From: Acidithiobacillus sp. AMEEHan
GTDB taxonomy: Bacteria; Pseudomonadota; Gammaproteobacteria; Acidithiobacillales; Acidithiobacillaceae
Assembly (NCBI RefSeq): GCF_030996345.1
Contig: NZ_CP118747.1
Location: 2,354,001-2,418,000 of the forward strand
DNA length: 64,000 bases
Direction of reading: 5' to 3'
Within the stretch, counting starts at the first letter, position 1. Each line of letters starts with the position of its first letter. The position numbers and the translations under genes were made by a program. This document shows positions 53,901 through 62,121 of this stretch, in pieces. Below the pieces are notes generated by a model that worked only from the letters and a program-made list of their open reading frames with translations, made no database searches and was not told where the DNA came from.

Positions 53901-53919
53901 GCGGCGCACGTTGTACGCC
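53840..53919. terminator. Cluster of tight hairpins, possible bidirectional terminator
   Basis: TTTGGGCT and AGCCCAAA form an 8-bp stem around TTTT (53840-53859). CTGGGCG pairs with CGCCCCCAG (53870-53890), and a weaker GGCG...CGCC follows (53903-53919). Their spacing suggests a structured RNA end. There is no long T-tract after the first stem. Confidence 0.45.
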
Positions 53920-54020
53920 ACGACCATCCTGCCCAGAGGCAATGTTCGTGGCAAAGCGTTTTGACAGTTTCCCATAACTCGTAGTAGGGTTCCAATTTCG
54001 GTCGTAAAAACGGAGATGCA

Positions 54021-54305
54021 ATGGCTGCCATCGATAATCAGCAGGATGATTGCCTGGATTTCTCTCTTGGCAAACGCGATACCCTTGTCATTGATCGTCG
54101 TTACGAAACATTAAGTATCGTTAACGATTTCATAATTGGTTTCTTATTTCTGATTGGTAGTATTTTCTTCTTTTACTCCGCGACAGAAACAGCTGGCGTC
54201 TGGCTTTTCGTCATCGGCAGCGCGCAATTGTTGATTCGCCCGTCGATTCGACTAGCGCACAATATTCACATCAAAAAACTCGGTGGAAAAAACTGGGATA
54301 TGTAA
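54021..54305 (+). CDS. YrhK-domain small membrane protein
   Basis: A 94-residue protein with the YrhK domain: LVIDRRYETLSIVNDFIIGF, then two membrane helices (LFLIGSIFFFYSA and AGVWLFVIGSAQLLI) and RPSIRLAHNIHIKK. The family is widespread but its function is unknown. The ATG at 54021 lies eight bases after a GGAGA. It stands alone between the hairpin region and transposon remains. Confidence 0.8.
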   Translation: MAAIDNQQDDCLDFSLGKRDTLVIDRRYETLSIVNDFIIGFLFLIGSIFFFYSATETAGVWLFVIGSAQLLIRPSIRLAHNIHIKKLGGKNWDM

Positions 54306-54442
54306 GCTTAAGAAGGATAATTGACATATTTTTATTTACCCATGAAAAAGGTTTATTTCTCAGCTTTCTAAAGAGCATCACCTTTTTTCGAGCATCCCCA
54401 AGAAGCCATAGAAAACGCTTATTGTAATCTATAACCAAGCCC

Positions 54443-54565
54443 GCCGTAGCAGTCGCCGTCGGCAGCAAAGGAGACTCCTACGACATCCCGTTCGCTGAGA
54501 CCGTCAACGGACTCTACAAATTGGGGAGGTCATTCATCACCGTGGACCATGGAAGACACGCTCCT
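54443..54565 (+). pseudogene. IS3-family transposase (OrfB) remnant
   Basis: AVAVGSKGDSYDIPFAETVN followed by GLYK matches the DDE-core end of IS3-type OrfB (usual GSKGDSYDNALAETINGLYK-like pattern). After a frame change IHHRGPWKT continues the same protein. Nothing else of the element remains. The rest of 54306-54629 shows no gene. Confidence 0.75.
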
Positions 54566-54621
54566 CTCAAGAAACGGAAGATGGCCTCCACTAATCCGGG
54601 GGGATTCGTCTACGCCATGCC

Positions 54622-54629
54622 CATGCTTT
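54622..54629. repeat. Left target-site duplication of ISL3 (CATGCTTT)
   Basis: Identical to 55934-55941, directly outside the left inverted repeat. Confidence 0.92.
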
Positions 54630-55933
54630 GGTTCTTCGATGTTTCATGTGGGTAGCCTGAGATCCAGTTTACCGAGGATCAGGTAGGCCATGTTGATAAA
54701 GTTCTTGTGGGTACGGTAGCCACGGGCTTTTGCCTTGGCGGACTGGAGGAGGCTATTGAAGCCTTCCAGAATCCCGTTGGTGATCTGGCTCTCGAACCAG
54801 CGGAGCACACCATCCCAGTGATTCATGACGGTGTAGGCGACCTTGACCATTGGCGGTAATCCGCTGTCCTTGACGTTTTCCACCCAGGCCTTGAGCAGGG
54901 TGGCGCCCTGGTGGCGATTCTGGACGGTGAAGATTTCTTGGAAGGTCAGGCGAAGCTGATAAGCCTGTGCTGTCTTGAGGTTCTGGTTCTTGAGGATCTC
55001 CCGGAGCCTGGCGCTTTGCTTGGCGGAGAGCTTTCCCGGGTTCTTGAGCCAAAGCCAGCGGCTCTTTTTCAGGTCTGGTTGGGAGAGGGCTTCCCCCTTG
55101 CGTACGGCATCTACGGCCTCATTGACGAGCTTCATGAGGTGAAAGCGATCGAAGGTGACCTGGGCGTTGGGCAGGTGTTCTGCGGCCCCTTTTTGGAAGG
55201 CTGGCGAGAGGTCCATGCTGACCTCCGTAATGGCCTCGGCGCTGCCGCCATGGGCCTGCAGATCTTCGGCGAACTGCGCAAAAGTCTCGGCATCCTTGCC
55301 GGGTGTGGCAAACAGCAGGCGCTTCGCCACGAGGTCCACAAACAGGGTGATGTAATCATGGCCGCGCCGGCTGCTCGTCTCATCGATACCGACGGAATGG
55401 ACCTCTGACATGTCCGCGGCCTCGCGGGCCTTGGCGACGTAATGATCGAGCACCCGCCAGAGTCGCTGGTCCGTCTCCCGCACTAGGCGGGAGACCGTCA
55501 ACACGGGCATCTCCCGGACCATGGCCATGACTAGAGCCTCAAAGAGCAGCGTGAATCCCGAGCCTTCCCGCGCCCAAGGGACGGATACCAAATGCACGCC
55601 GTGTTCCGGGCAATGGACCCGTGGTACGCGGGCATGGAGATAAGCCGCATGCTGGAAGAAGTCGAGGTGACGCCAGACCTTCTCCTGGGTGTCATAGACC
55701 GGGCAGTCCTGGCCGCAGACCGGACAGGGAAACTGACTACCCCTTGGGAAGTTCACATGCAGGTCCAGGCGCTTTTCCTCCACCGTGAACCGCACATCGT
55801 CCACCATCCACGGCGGAACCAACCCCAACGCCAGAGTGAACAGTTGATTACCTTGGTCCATCCTTATCCTCAGCTCGCTGCCCTTCCCATAAAGCAATCA
55901 TACCGCCTTACCCACTCAATGTGTCGAGGAGCC
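54630..55933 (-). mobile_element. Complete ISL3-family insertion sequence (1304 bp)
   Basis: The ends pair as imperfect inverted repeats: 54630-54655 starts GGTTCTTCGA and 55908-55933 starts GGCTCCTCGA on the other strand, both followed by GTGGGTA (16 of 25 matching). The element is flanked by the 8-bp duplication CATGCTTT and holds one intact transposase gene. It sits between an IS3 relic and a frameshifted MFS gene and separates the latter from any upstream promoter. Confidence 0.93.
54644..55861 (-). CDS. ISL3-family transposase
   Basis: A 405-residue transposase from the ATG at 55861 (12 codons longer if 55897 is used). An N-terminal zinc-finger-like part has FPCPVCGQDCPVYDTQEKVW and RVHCPEHG. 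The DDE core has VHSVGIDETSSRRGHDYITL, LSPAFQKGAAEHLPNAQVTF and FDRFHLMKLVNEAVD. ESQITNGILEGFNSLLQSAK and KARGYRTHKNF close it. The frame is open. A diverged internal piece of a related gene lies at about 45275-45415. Confidence 0.95.
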   Translation of the reverse strand: MDQGNQLFTLALGLVPPWMVDDVRFTVEEKRLDLHVNFPRGSQFPCPVCGQDCPVYDTQEKVWRHLDFFQHAAYLHARVPRVHCPEHGVHLVSVPWAREGSGFTLLFEALVMAMVREMPVLTVSRLVRETDQRLWRVLDHYVAKAREAADMSEVHSVGIDETSSRRGHDYITLFVDLVAKRLLFATPGKDAETFAQFAEDLQAHGGSAEAITEVSMDLSPAFQKGAAEHLPNAQVTFDRFHLMKLVNEAVDAVRKGEALSQPDLKKSRWLWLKNPGKLSAKQSARLREILKNQNLKTAQAYQLRLTFQEIFTVQNRHQGATLLKAWVENVKDSGLPPMVKVAYTVMNHWDGVLRWFESQITNGILEGFNSLLQSAKAKARGYRTHKNFINMAYLILGKLDLRLPT

Positions 55934-55941
55934 CATGCTTT
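55934..55941. repeat. Right target-site duplication of ISL3 (CATGCTTT)
   Basis: Identical to 54622-54629. Confidence 0.92.
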
Positions 55942-55994
55942 TGTGTTACAACAACGGCCCTCGCCATAAGCATGGCGCCAACTGGTAGTCGCTC

Positions 55995-57325
55995 ATGTCT
56001 CGCTATTCCAGTACCCCACATCAGGATGTTGGCGTGCGTCGTGCTTTGGGCGCAGCAATGCTGGGCATGCTTCTGGATGGCTACGATCTCAGCATCATGG
56101 CTGTAGTGCTTCTGCCGCTGCACAGTGCTTGGCACCTGCATGCCGCAGAAACCGGACTGCTCATGGGCATGGCCCTGATCGGCTCGTTGCTCGGGGGATT
56201 GTTTGGCGGATTTTTCACCGACCGCTTTGGACGGCGAGGACTCCTCACTCCAAATATGCTGCTGTATATTGGCGGGGCCTTGCTCAGCGCCCTGAGCCCC
56301 AACCTGAGCATGCTCTTCGCCGGACGCCTGCTCACCGGCATCGCCATTGGTCTGGACTATCCTTGGTCGCCACCATCGTCGCCGAATATACTCCGTCGGC
56401 TCTGCGCGGAAATCGCTTCGCAAGGGTGAACATGGCCTGGTACGTGGGTGCTCTGTTGTCCACTGCCATTGGTTGGTCATTGCTGTTCATCGGCAGCGAC
56501 TCCTGGCGCTGGATGTTGGGCAGCGCTGCCCTACCCGCCTTGGCGCTCCTTTGGCTACGGCGCGGGCTACCGGAGTCGCCACGTTGGCTGGTGCGCCACG
56601 AGAGGATGCCGCAAGCGGACCTGGCTCTGCTGCAACTGCACCCAGAAAGTACTACCGCGGAACGACAGGCGATGCTGCGGGATTTTGCTGCACCGTCCCG
56701 TTCCTGGCGGATTCTGATACAGAAGGCGTGGTTGCGTCGCCTGTTTCTGAGCATCTTCCCGTGGTTCTGTCTGGATGTGGTCGGACTGGGGATTGGACTG
56801 TATTTCCCTCTGGTGCTGCGCAGCAGCGGCTTTGCGCCGAGTGACGCGGCAGCAGCGGCCATCAACGCCGGCATCCTCTGTATCTCGCTGCTGGGCATCG
56901 GCTATATGATGCCCCGGATCGACCGTTGGGGCCGGGTTCCGCTGCAAAGCACCGGGTTTCTCTTCATGACCGCCGGCCTGTTGTTGTTTGCGCTGGCCGC
57001 CGCGCAGAACTGGCTGAGCGGCATCTACGTAGCCTCTGCGATCTACGCCCTAGGGGTGGGAATCGGGCCTGGCGTCACCGTCTTTGCTTTCGCCACAGAG
57101 CTTTTTCCCACCGAATACCGCGCCAGCGTCGCCGGCCTGGCCACGGGGATCTCCCGTGCCGGCGCCCTCCTCTCCGCCCTTCTCTTCCCCTCCCTGGAGA
57201 AAACTTGGGGTCTCCCCCGCCTGCTGGTTCTGCTAGCGGCTATTTCTCTTCTTGCGGTCTGGGTGACCTGGCGCTACGGCGTCGAACCCCGGCAAAAAAG
57301 TCTGGAGGATCTGGAAAAAGTGTAA
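55995..57325 (+). pseudogene. Pho84-like MFS transporter with a 1-base frameshift
   Basis: The first frame (from ATG 55995) gives LGMLLDGYDLSIMAVVLLPL and GRLLTGIAIGLDYP. Then the reading shifts, and the second frame continues LVATIVAEYTPSALRGNRF to LEDLEKV at 57325. The break is at 56361-56364; one extra C would restore DYPLVATIV, as in the relative at 25586-26974. Joined, it would be a normal ~443-residue carrier with GIGPGVTVFAFATELFPTEY. The ISL3 element 54 bp upstream probably also removed its promoter. A sequencing error at one base cannot be excluded. Confidence 0.88.
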
Positions 57326-57370
57326 GAAAGCAGCGACGGCAGCCGTAGACATTGACTTTTTCTTCTTTTG

Positions 57371-57391
57371 TGATAATCATTCGCGTTATCA
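57371..57391 (+). promoter_or_regulatory. Fur-box-like palindrome upstream of the Nramp gene
   Basis: TGATAA and TTATCA are arranged as an inverted repeat around nine bases (TGATAATCATTCGCGTTATC plus A). This agrees well with the 19-bp Fur consensus built from GATAAT units. It lies 29 bp before the transporter start, where it would block transcription under iron-replete conditions. A different metal repressor could use the same site. Confidence 0.7.
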
Positions 57392-57419
57392 TTTCTACGA
57401 TAGAAGAGGTTCGCAGAGC

Positions 57420-58676
57420 ATGGCAATCGCACAGAGCGGTCTACCCCTCCCCAAAAAACACCGATTAGGCACCTTTCTTGCCGTGCTGGGACCCGGGCTG
57501 GTGGTGATGTTGGCGGACACCGATGTGGGAAGTGTCATCACTGCGGCGCAGAGCGGTGCGCAATGGGGCTACCGACTGCTGCTCTTGCAGTTGATTTTGA
57601 TGCCCATCCTCTATGTGGTACAGGAGCTGACGGTTCGCCTGGGGATCTTTACCGGCAAAGGTCATGGGGAGCTGATCAGCGAGACCTTTGGCAAGCACTG
57701 GGCTTATGTTTCCGTAACCGGACTGAGCATTGCCAGCGCTGGCGCTTTACTTACGGAATTTTCTGGTCTGGCGGGGGTAAGTGAGCTGTTTGGCCTACCG
57801 CGAGCGTTGGGGGTGGTTCTGGGCGCCAGCGCACTGTGGTTGATCGTGATTACTGGCTCGTACCGCCGGGTAGAGCGAATTGCCCTGATTTTTGGGGCCT
57901 TTGAAGTGGTCTTTTTTGGTATCGCCTGGGCCGCCCATCCCGATCTACAGAGCCTGTTACACGGCCTCACCCAAGTGGAGCTCGGCAACCGCAATTACAT
58001 GATGCTGGTGGCAGCGAACATCGGCGCCGTCATCATGCCTTGGATGATCTTCTACCAGCAATCGGCCGTTGCCGACAAGGGGCTACGCCCGATGGACTAC
58101 CCTCATGCCCGCTGGGATACCGCCATCGGTTCGGTAATCACCCAGCTGATCATGGCCGCGGTATTGATCGCAACCGCTGCAACTATTGGCATGTCCAATC
58201 CCAATGCCTCCCTGAATACCGTGCAACAGTTGTCAGAGGCCATTACGCCCTTTCTCGGGACGGCCTGGGGACGCATCGTCTTCTCTTTGGGCATCGTCGG
58301 CGCCGGCATGATTGCCGCCATCGTTGCCACCCTGGCGGCGGCCTGGGGCTGGGGCGAAGTCACGGGCTTCAAGCATTCCCTCGAGCATCATCCCAAGGAG
58401 GCACCCTGGTTCTATGGCACCTACACCCTGGTATTACTGGCGGGTACCATCGCGGTGATCTTCATTCCCGATCTGGTCAGCCTGGATATCGCGGTAGAGG
58501 TCATGAATGCGCTTTTGCTCCCGCTGGTGCTGGGCTTCCTGATTGCTCTGGCGTTCAAGGCGCTCCCCGACGAGCATCGCCTGCGCGGCTGGTATTTTTG
58601 GGTGGTTCTGGTTTTAGGCGGCGCCAGCGCCGGACTTGGGGTCTACGGCGGCATCACCAGCATTCCCGGCCTCTAG
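57420..58676 (+). CDS. Nramp-family divalent metal transporter with non-canonical motif
   Basis: Inner-membrane metal carrier of 418 residues with about 11 segments. In helix 1 the classical DPGN is replaced by DVGS (LGPGLVVMLADTDVGSVITA). In helix 6 the usual MPHN is MPWM (GAVIMPWMIFYQQSAVADKG). Metal-ligand Asp and Met are kept but Asn is not, which places it in a divergent branch whose members may prefer other ions than Mn or Fe. A Fur-like box precedes the gene, hinting at iron control. Annotation as plain MntH would be premature. Confidence 0.85.
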   Translation: MAIAQSGLPLPKKHRLGTFLAVLGPGLVVMLADTDVGSVITAAQSGAQWGYRLLLLQLILMPILYVVQELTVRLGIFTGKGHGELISETFGKHWAYVSVTGLSIASAGALLTEFSGLAGVSELFGLPRALGVVLGASALWLIVITGSYRRVERIALIFGAFEVVFFGIAWAAHPDLQSLLHGLTQVELGNRNYMMLVAANIGAVIMPWMIFYQQSAVADKGLRPMDYPHARWDTAIGSVITQLIMAAVLIATAATIGMSNPNASLNTVQQLSEAITPFLGTAWGRIVFSLGIVGAGMIAAIVATLAAAWGWGEVTGFKHSLEHHPKEAPWFYGTYTLVLLAGTIAVIFIPDLVSLDIAVEVMNALLLPLVLGFLIALAFKALPDEHRLRGWYFWVVLVLGGASAGLGVYGGITSIPGL

Positions 58677-58718
58677 TCTCGCATTGCCGACGCAGGGAGT
58701 GCGCCGTATGCTCCCTTC

Positions 58719-60179
58719 ATGAAAGAGGAACGCGTCACCGAAGTCCATCCATACCATCAAGCAATGGCAGGGATCCTCGACCAGGCCCACCTGTCATCGC
58801 GACATTACCGCCTCTGGCTGCTGGCAACCGCCGGTCCGCTACTGAGTGGCGTGAGCATGATGGTACTCGGCATCAGCCTGCCGCTGTTACACACGCCTTT
58901 CCATCTTCATCCCAGCAGCATGGGCCTGGCAGCGGCGAGCCTGATGGGGGGCACGGTCATCGGCGCGTTGCTGAGCGGGCACTTGGCCGATCGTTTTGGC
59001 CGCCGGCCGCTGCTCATCGCCAATGCCTTGGGCCTCCTGCTTGCAGGGATCTGGCTCAGTCTCGCGCCTAACGCCACTCTTCTGCTTCTGGGAGAGCTGG
59101 TTCTCGGGATTGCCGTGGGCGGCGATTTTCCGGTAGGGAGCAGCTATATTTCTGAGTTCATGCCGCAACACCATCGCGGGCGCATGCTCGCCGCGTCAAT
59201 GGCTCTGCAACCCTTGGGCATGCTGCTCAGCGCCGGGATCGCCCTGCTGCTGATAGACGGCAGCGGTACCGCCTGGCGTTGGCTCATGGCTTGGCAGGCC
59301 GCCATCGCCCTGCCCTACTTTTTGGGTCGGTGGCGACTACCCGAGAGCATACGTTGGTTGATGGCGCACGGCCACAATCAGATCGCCGTAGCGGAGCTTA
59401 CCCGTTTTGCGCCACAACGCGCCACAGAATTACAGCGGATGGGCAGAGAACTGGGCCATCGTATCCATGAGGTAAGCAAGACTCCAGTCGCTGCCAAGCC
59501 TGCCTGGCAGATATTGTTTACCAAGGAATATCGTCGGCGCAGCTCACTGGTCACTCTTCCCTGGTTTCTGATGGATATGACGACCTACGGGATCGGCCTG
59601 TTCACTCCGATCCTGCTTGCCTCGATGAGCTTCCTGCCGCCGGATCTTTCGGCCTCCCAGAGAGACTGGGTCAACACCCTGCACACGGCAGAGGTGGATT
59701 TCTTTCTCCTCGCCGGCGCCGTGGCTGCCCTCTGGCTCGTCCCCCGTTTTGGACGGATGCAGATGCAGATCCAGGGTTTTTGGGGGATGACCCTGGGCTT
59801 GCTGCTGCTCTGGCTGGCGACGACGGCGCACTGGTCCTTTGTTGCGCTGTTTCTGGGCTTTGCCGTCTACAATTTCACCATGACCGTCGGGCCCAATGCG
59901 ACCACCTTCATCTTGCCTACCGAGATGTATCCGACCCAGGTCCGCGCCCTTGGATCGGGCTTTGCCGCTGCCTTCGCCAAAATCGGGGCTACCCTGGCCG
60001 TCTTTTTGCTGCCCATACTGCAACACGATCTGGGCGTAGAGCTGCTCCTGCTCGGGCTGGCGCTGCTCAGTCTGCTCGGGGGAATTTTGACCTATACTTT
60101 CCGCGTGGAAGGCCACGGTCTGACTTTGGAGGAGCACCATGGAAGCCTGCCATTGCGCTCACGTCAGCTGGAAGGCTGA
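58719..60179 (+). CDS. MFS transporter, Pho84/sugar-type
   Basis: A 486-residue, 12-segment carrier. Motif A is SGHLADRFGRRPLLIANALG; AVGGDFPVGSSYISEFMPQ lies in TM4, and VGPNATTFILPTEMYPTQVR in the second half resembles the Pho84 GPN-TTF-P-E signature. It follows the Nramp gene by 42 bp on the same strand. Substrate unknown; phosphate, organic acids or sugars are all possible. Third member of this subfamily in the window. Confidence 0.82.
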   Translation: MKEERVTEVHPYHQAMAGILDQAHLSSRHYRLWLLATAGPLLSGVSMMVLGISLPLLHTPFHLHPSSMGLAAASLMGGTVIGALLSGHLADRFGRRPLLIANALGLLLAGIWLSLAPNATLLLLGELVLGIAVGGDFPVGSSYISEFMPQHHRGRMLAASMALQPLGMLLSAGIALLLIDGSGTAWRWLMAWQAAIALPYFLGRWRLPESIRWLMAHGHNQIAVAELTRFAPQRATELQRMGRELGHRIHEVSKTPVAAKPAWQILFTKEYRRRSSLVTLPWFLMDMTTYGIGLFTPILLASMSFLPPDLSASQRDWVNTLHTAEVDFFLLAGAVAALWLVPRFGRMQMQIQGFWGMTLGLLLLWLATTAHWSFVALFLGFAVYNFTMTVGPNATTFILPTEMYPTQVRALGSGFAAAFAKIGATLAVFLLPILQHDLGVELLLLGLALLSLLGGILTYTFRVEGHGLTLEEHHGSLPLRSRQLEG

Positions 60180-60226
60180 AATGCTCAAAGTAGGGGAGCT
60201 TATTGGTGAGCACATCGGAGATTCAC

Positions 60227-61144
60227 ATGCCGTTTTCTCATTTTGACGCGATCTTGCAGCAGGTAGCGCCGCTCGACGACATTCCGGTGGCGGTGGTGGA
60301 TGCCGGCCAACGGGAAGTATTGGAAGCGGCCTGTGCCGCCAGGGCACAAAGCATCATCGAGCCCATTCTGTTGGGTAGCGCGCAACAGATCCGTGCATTG
60401 CTGGAGAATCTGCGACAGGAGACTGGTAACTGTCCATCGTTTCGCATTATTGACGTCCCAAGCAGTGAGGCGGCAGCGGAAGAGGCGGTACAGATGGTCG
60501 AACGCGGCGAAGCGGCGGCCATCATGAAAGGCCACATCCACAGCGATGCCTTTCTCCATCCCATCCTCGCCAAACTGCGCACCGATCGCCGTTTGTCCCA
60601 CATCTTTGTCGCCGAGCTGGAAAGCTACCACAAACCCTTGCTCATCACCGATGCGGCGATCAACATCAGCCCGGACCTACTCAGCAAGGCAGCGATTCTG
60701 CAAAACGCCATCGATCTCGCCCGGATCCTCGGTGTCGAGCAGCCCAAGGCAGCGGCGTTGTCCGCAGTGGAGACGGTGAATCCCGCCATCGCTTCCACCG
60801 TCGATGCCGCCTGCCTGGCCAAAATGGCAGAGCGTGGGCAGATCCAGCACGCCATCGTCGATGGGCCCCTGGCCTTCGATAATGCCATCTCCGCCCATTC
60901 AGCCGAGGTCAAAGGAATCTCTAGTCCGGTCGCTGGCGAGGTGGATATCCTGCTCGTGCCGGATCTGGTTTCCGGCAACATCCTCGCCAAGGATCTGGAA
61001 TATCTGGCCCATGCCAGCCTGGCGGGCATTGTCATGGGGGCCAAGGTGCCGATCATCCTCACCTCACGTGCCGATCCCCCGCGCGCACGCCTGGTTTCCG
61101 CCGCCCTGGCCGCCCTCCTGCACTATGCCGAGAAGTCCAAATGA
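60227..61144 (+). CDS. Phosphate acetyl/butyryltransferase family protein
   Basis: Exchanges phosphate and CoA on short acyl groups. The 305-residue product has AAAIMKGHIHSDAFLHPIL, HIFVAELESYHKPLLITDAA and AALSAVETVNPAIASTVDAA. HAIVDGPLAFDNAIS and VPDLVSGNILAKDLEYLAHA follow, the Ptb-type form of the Pta family. The ATG at 60227 has GGAG six bases upstream; TTG 60203 and GTG 60206 in the same frame are alternatives. It overlaps the kinase gene by 4 bp and begins a four-gene carbon operon. No acetate or butyrate kinase is adjacent. Confidence 0.87.
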   Translation: MPFSHFDAILQQVAPLDDIPVAVVDAGQREVLEAACAARAQSIIEPILLGSAQQIRALLENLRQETGNCPSFRIIDVPSSEAAAEEAVQMVERGEAAAIMKGHIHSDAFLHPILAKLRTDRRLSHIFVAELESYHKPLLITDAAINISPDLLSKAAILQNAIDLARILGVEQPKAAALSAVETVNPAIASTVDAACLAKMAERGQIQHAIVDGPLAFDNAISAHSAEVKGISSPVAGEVDILLVPDLVSGNILAKDLEYLAHASLAGIVMGAKVPIILTSRADPPRARLVSAALAALLHYAEKSK

Positions 61145-62109
61145 GCCCGCAAAACGCCGAGTGCCATCCCTGTGCCAACATCGTCACCCTGACCCTGAAT
61201 CCGGCGGTGGACGTCAGCTATGAATTTGCGCAGTTGCTCCCCGATCAAAAAACCCATGCCAGCAGTACTCGCTTCGATCCCGGTGGTAATGGCATCAACG
61301 TTGCGCGTGCCTTGAAAGAGCTCTTCGTCTGTGCGCACAGTTGCTGCGTGGTCGCCGGACATGTGGGCCGCCTCCTGCAAACGTTGTTGCGCCACAGCCT
61401 GGACGATCCCCACTGTGTGGAAGTGATCGGCGAAACGCGGATCAATGCCACCCTACTGCAACAAGACCCCGCGGTGCAGTACGAGGTGACGGGACAGGGT
61501 CCGCTGCTTTCCTCCTTGGTTCTCGAAGAGGTGCGCAGCAAGGTCTGCAGTCTGGCCGACATTGGCATTGCCGTGCTCACCGGTTCCCTGCCCCCCGGCG
61601 TGCCGGCGGATTTTTATGCGCAGCTCATCGAACAGCTGCGGCAGCAAGGGGCCAGGGTCATCCTCGACGCCAACGGCGAAGCCCTGCAACGGGGCATCGC
61701 CGCCAAACCGTTTCTGATCAAGCCCAACGCCCATGAATTGCGCCAACTTAGCGGCAAAAGTCTGAGCACTCGCGAGGAGATGATCGCCGCGGCCCGCCAG
61801 GTACAACAACAGGGCATCGATTACGTCTGTGTCTCCCTTGGTGGCGAGGGCGCCCTGCTCATCGGCTCCGAGCAGAGCTTCTTCGCCAATGCGCCACGCA
61901 TCCAAATCCGCTCCACCGTTGGCGCTGGCGATTCAATGGTCGCCGGGCTGGTAGCGGCTTTCGCGCAAGGGCAACGTCCGGAGGAAGCCCTGCGCCTTGC
62001 CGTCGCCTGCGGTAGTGCGACGGCGGCACAGCCGGGCACCAGCATTTTCACCCACAACGATCTAGACCCACTTCTGCGGCAGATCGAGGTGGAGAATCTC
62101 GTACCCTGA
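61141..62109 (+). CDS. pfkB: PfkB-type phosphofructokinase
   Basis: Ribokinase-family ATP-dependent phosphofructokinase (or hexose-phosphate kinase), 322 residues. TLTLNPAVDVSYEFAQLLPD and FDPGGNGINVARALKEL are the substrate-side motifs of the PfkB/LacC/FruK group. VLTGSLPPGVPADFYAQLIE and the C-terminal STVGAGDSMVAGLVAAFAQG follow with the catalytic Asp. It overlaps the phosphotransacylase stop (ATGA) and precedes the fructose-bisphosphate aldolase, which supports a 6-phosphofructokinase role. Tagatose-6-phosphate is an alternative substrate. Confidence 0.9.
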   Translation: MSPQNAECHPCANIVTLTLNPAVDVSYEFAQLLPDQKTHASSTRFDPGGNGINVARALKELFVCAHSCCVVAGHVGRLLQTLLRHSLDDPHCVEVIGETRINATLLQQDPAVQYEVTGQGPLLSSLVLEEVRSKVCSLADIGIAVLTGSLPPGVPADFYAQLIEQLRQQGARVILDANGEALQRGIAAKPFLIKPNAHELRQLSGKSLSTREEMIAAARQVQQQGIDYVCVSLGGEGALLIGSEQSFFANAPRIQIRSTVGAGDSMVAGLVAAFAQGQRPEEALRLAVACGSATAAQPGTSIFTHNDLDPLLRQIEVENLVP

Positions 62110-62121
62110 AAGGAGAACGCC

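Larger units (their letters stand above)
53175..54020. other. 846-bp low-density region with inverted repeats and small ORFs
   Basis: No gene of known family is seen. An 8-bp inverted repeat ACCTGTCA...TGACAGGT (53262-53297, 20-base loop) lies after the lipoprotein gene. Two small ORFs with good ribosome sites (53493-53597 minus and 53727-53900 plus) and a set of tight hairpins near 53.84-53.92 kb are listed separately. A 46-codon membrane-like frame (minus, near 53321-53458) lacks a ribosome site. Confidence 0.5.

Noticed and set aside
58040-59071. 343-codon Arg/His/Gly-rich frame
   Set aside because: Overlaps the Nramp and MFS genes in another frame; composition is typical of an out-of-frame GC-rich read.
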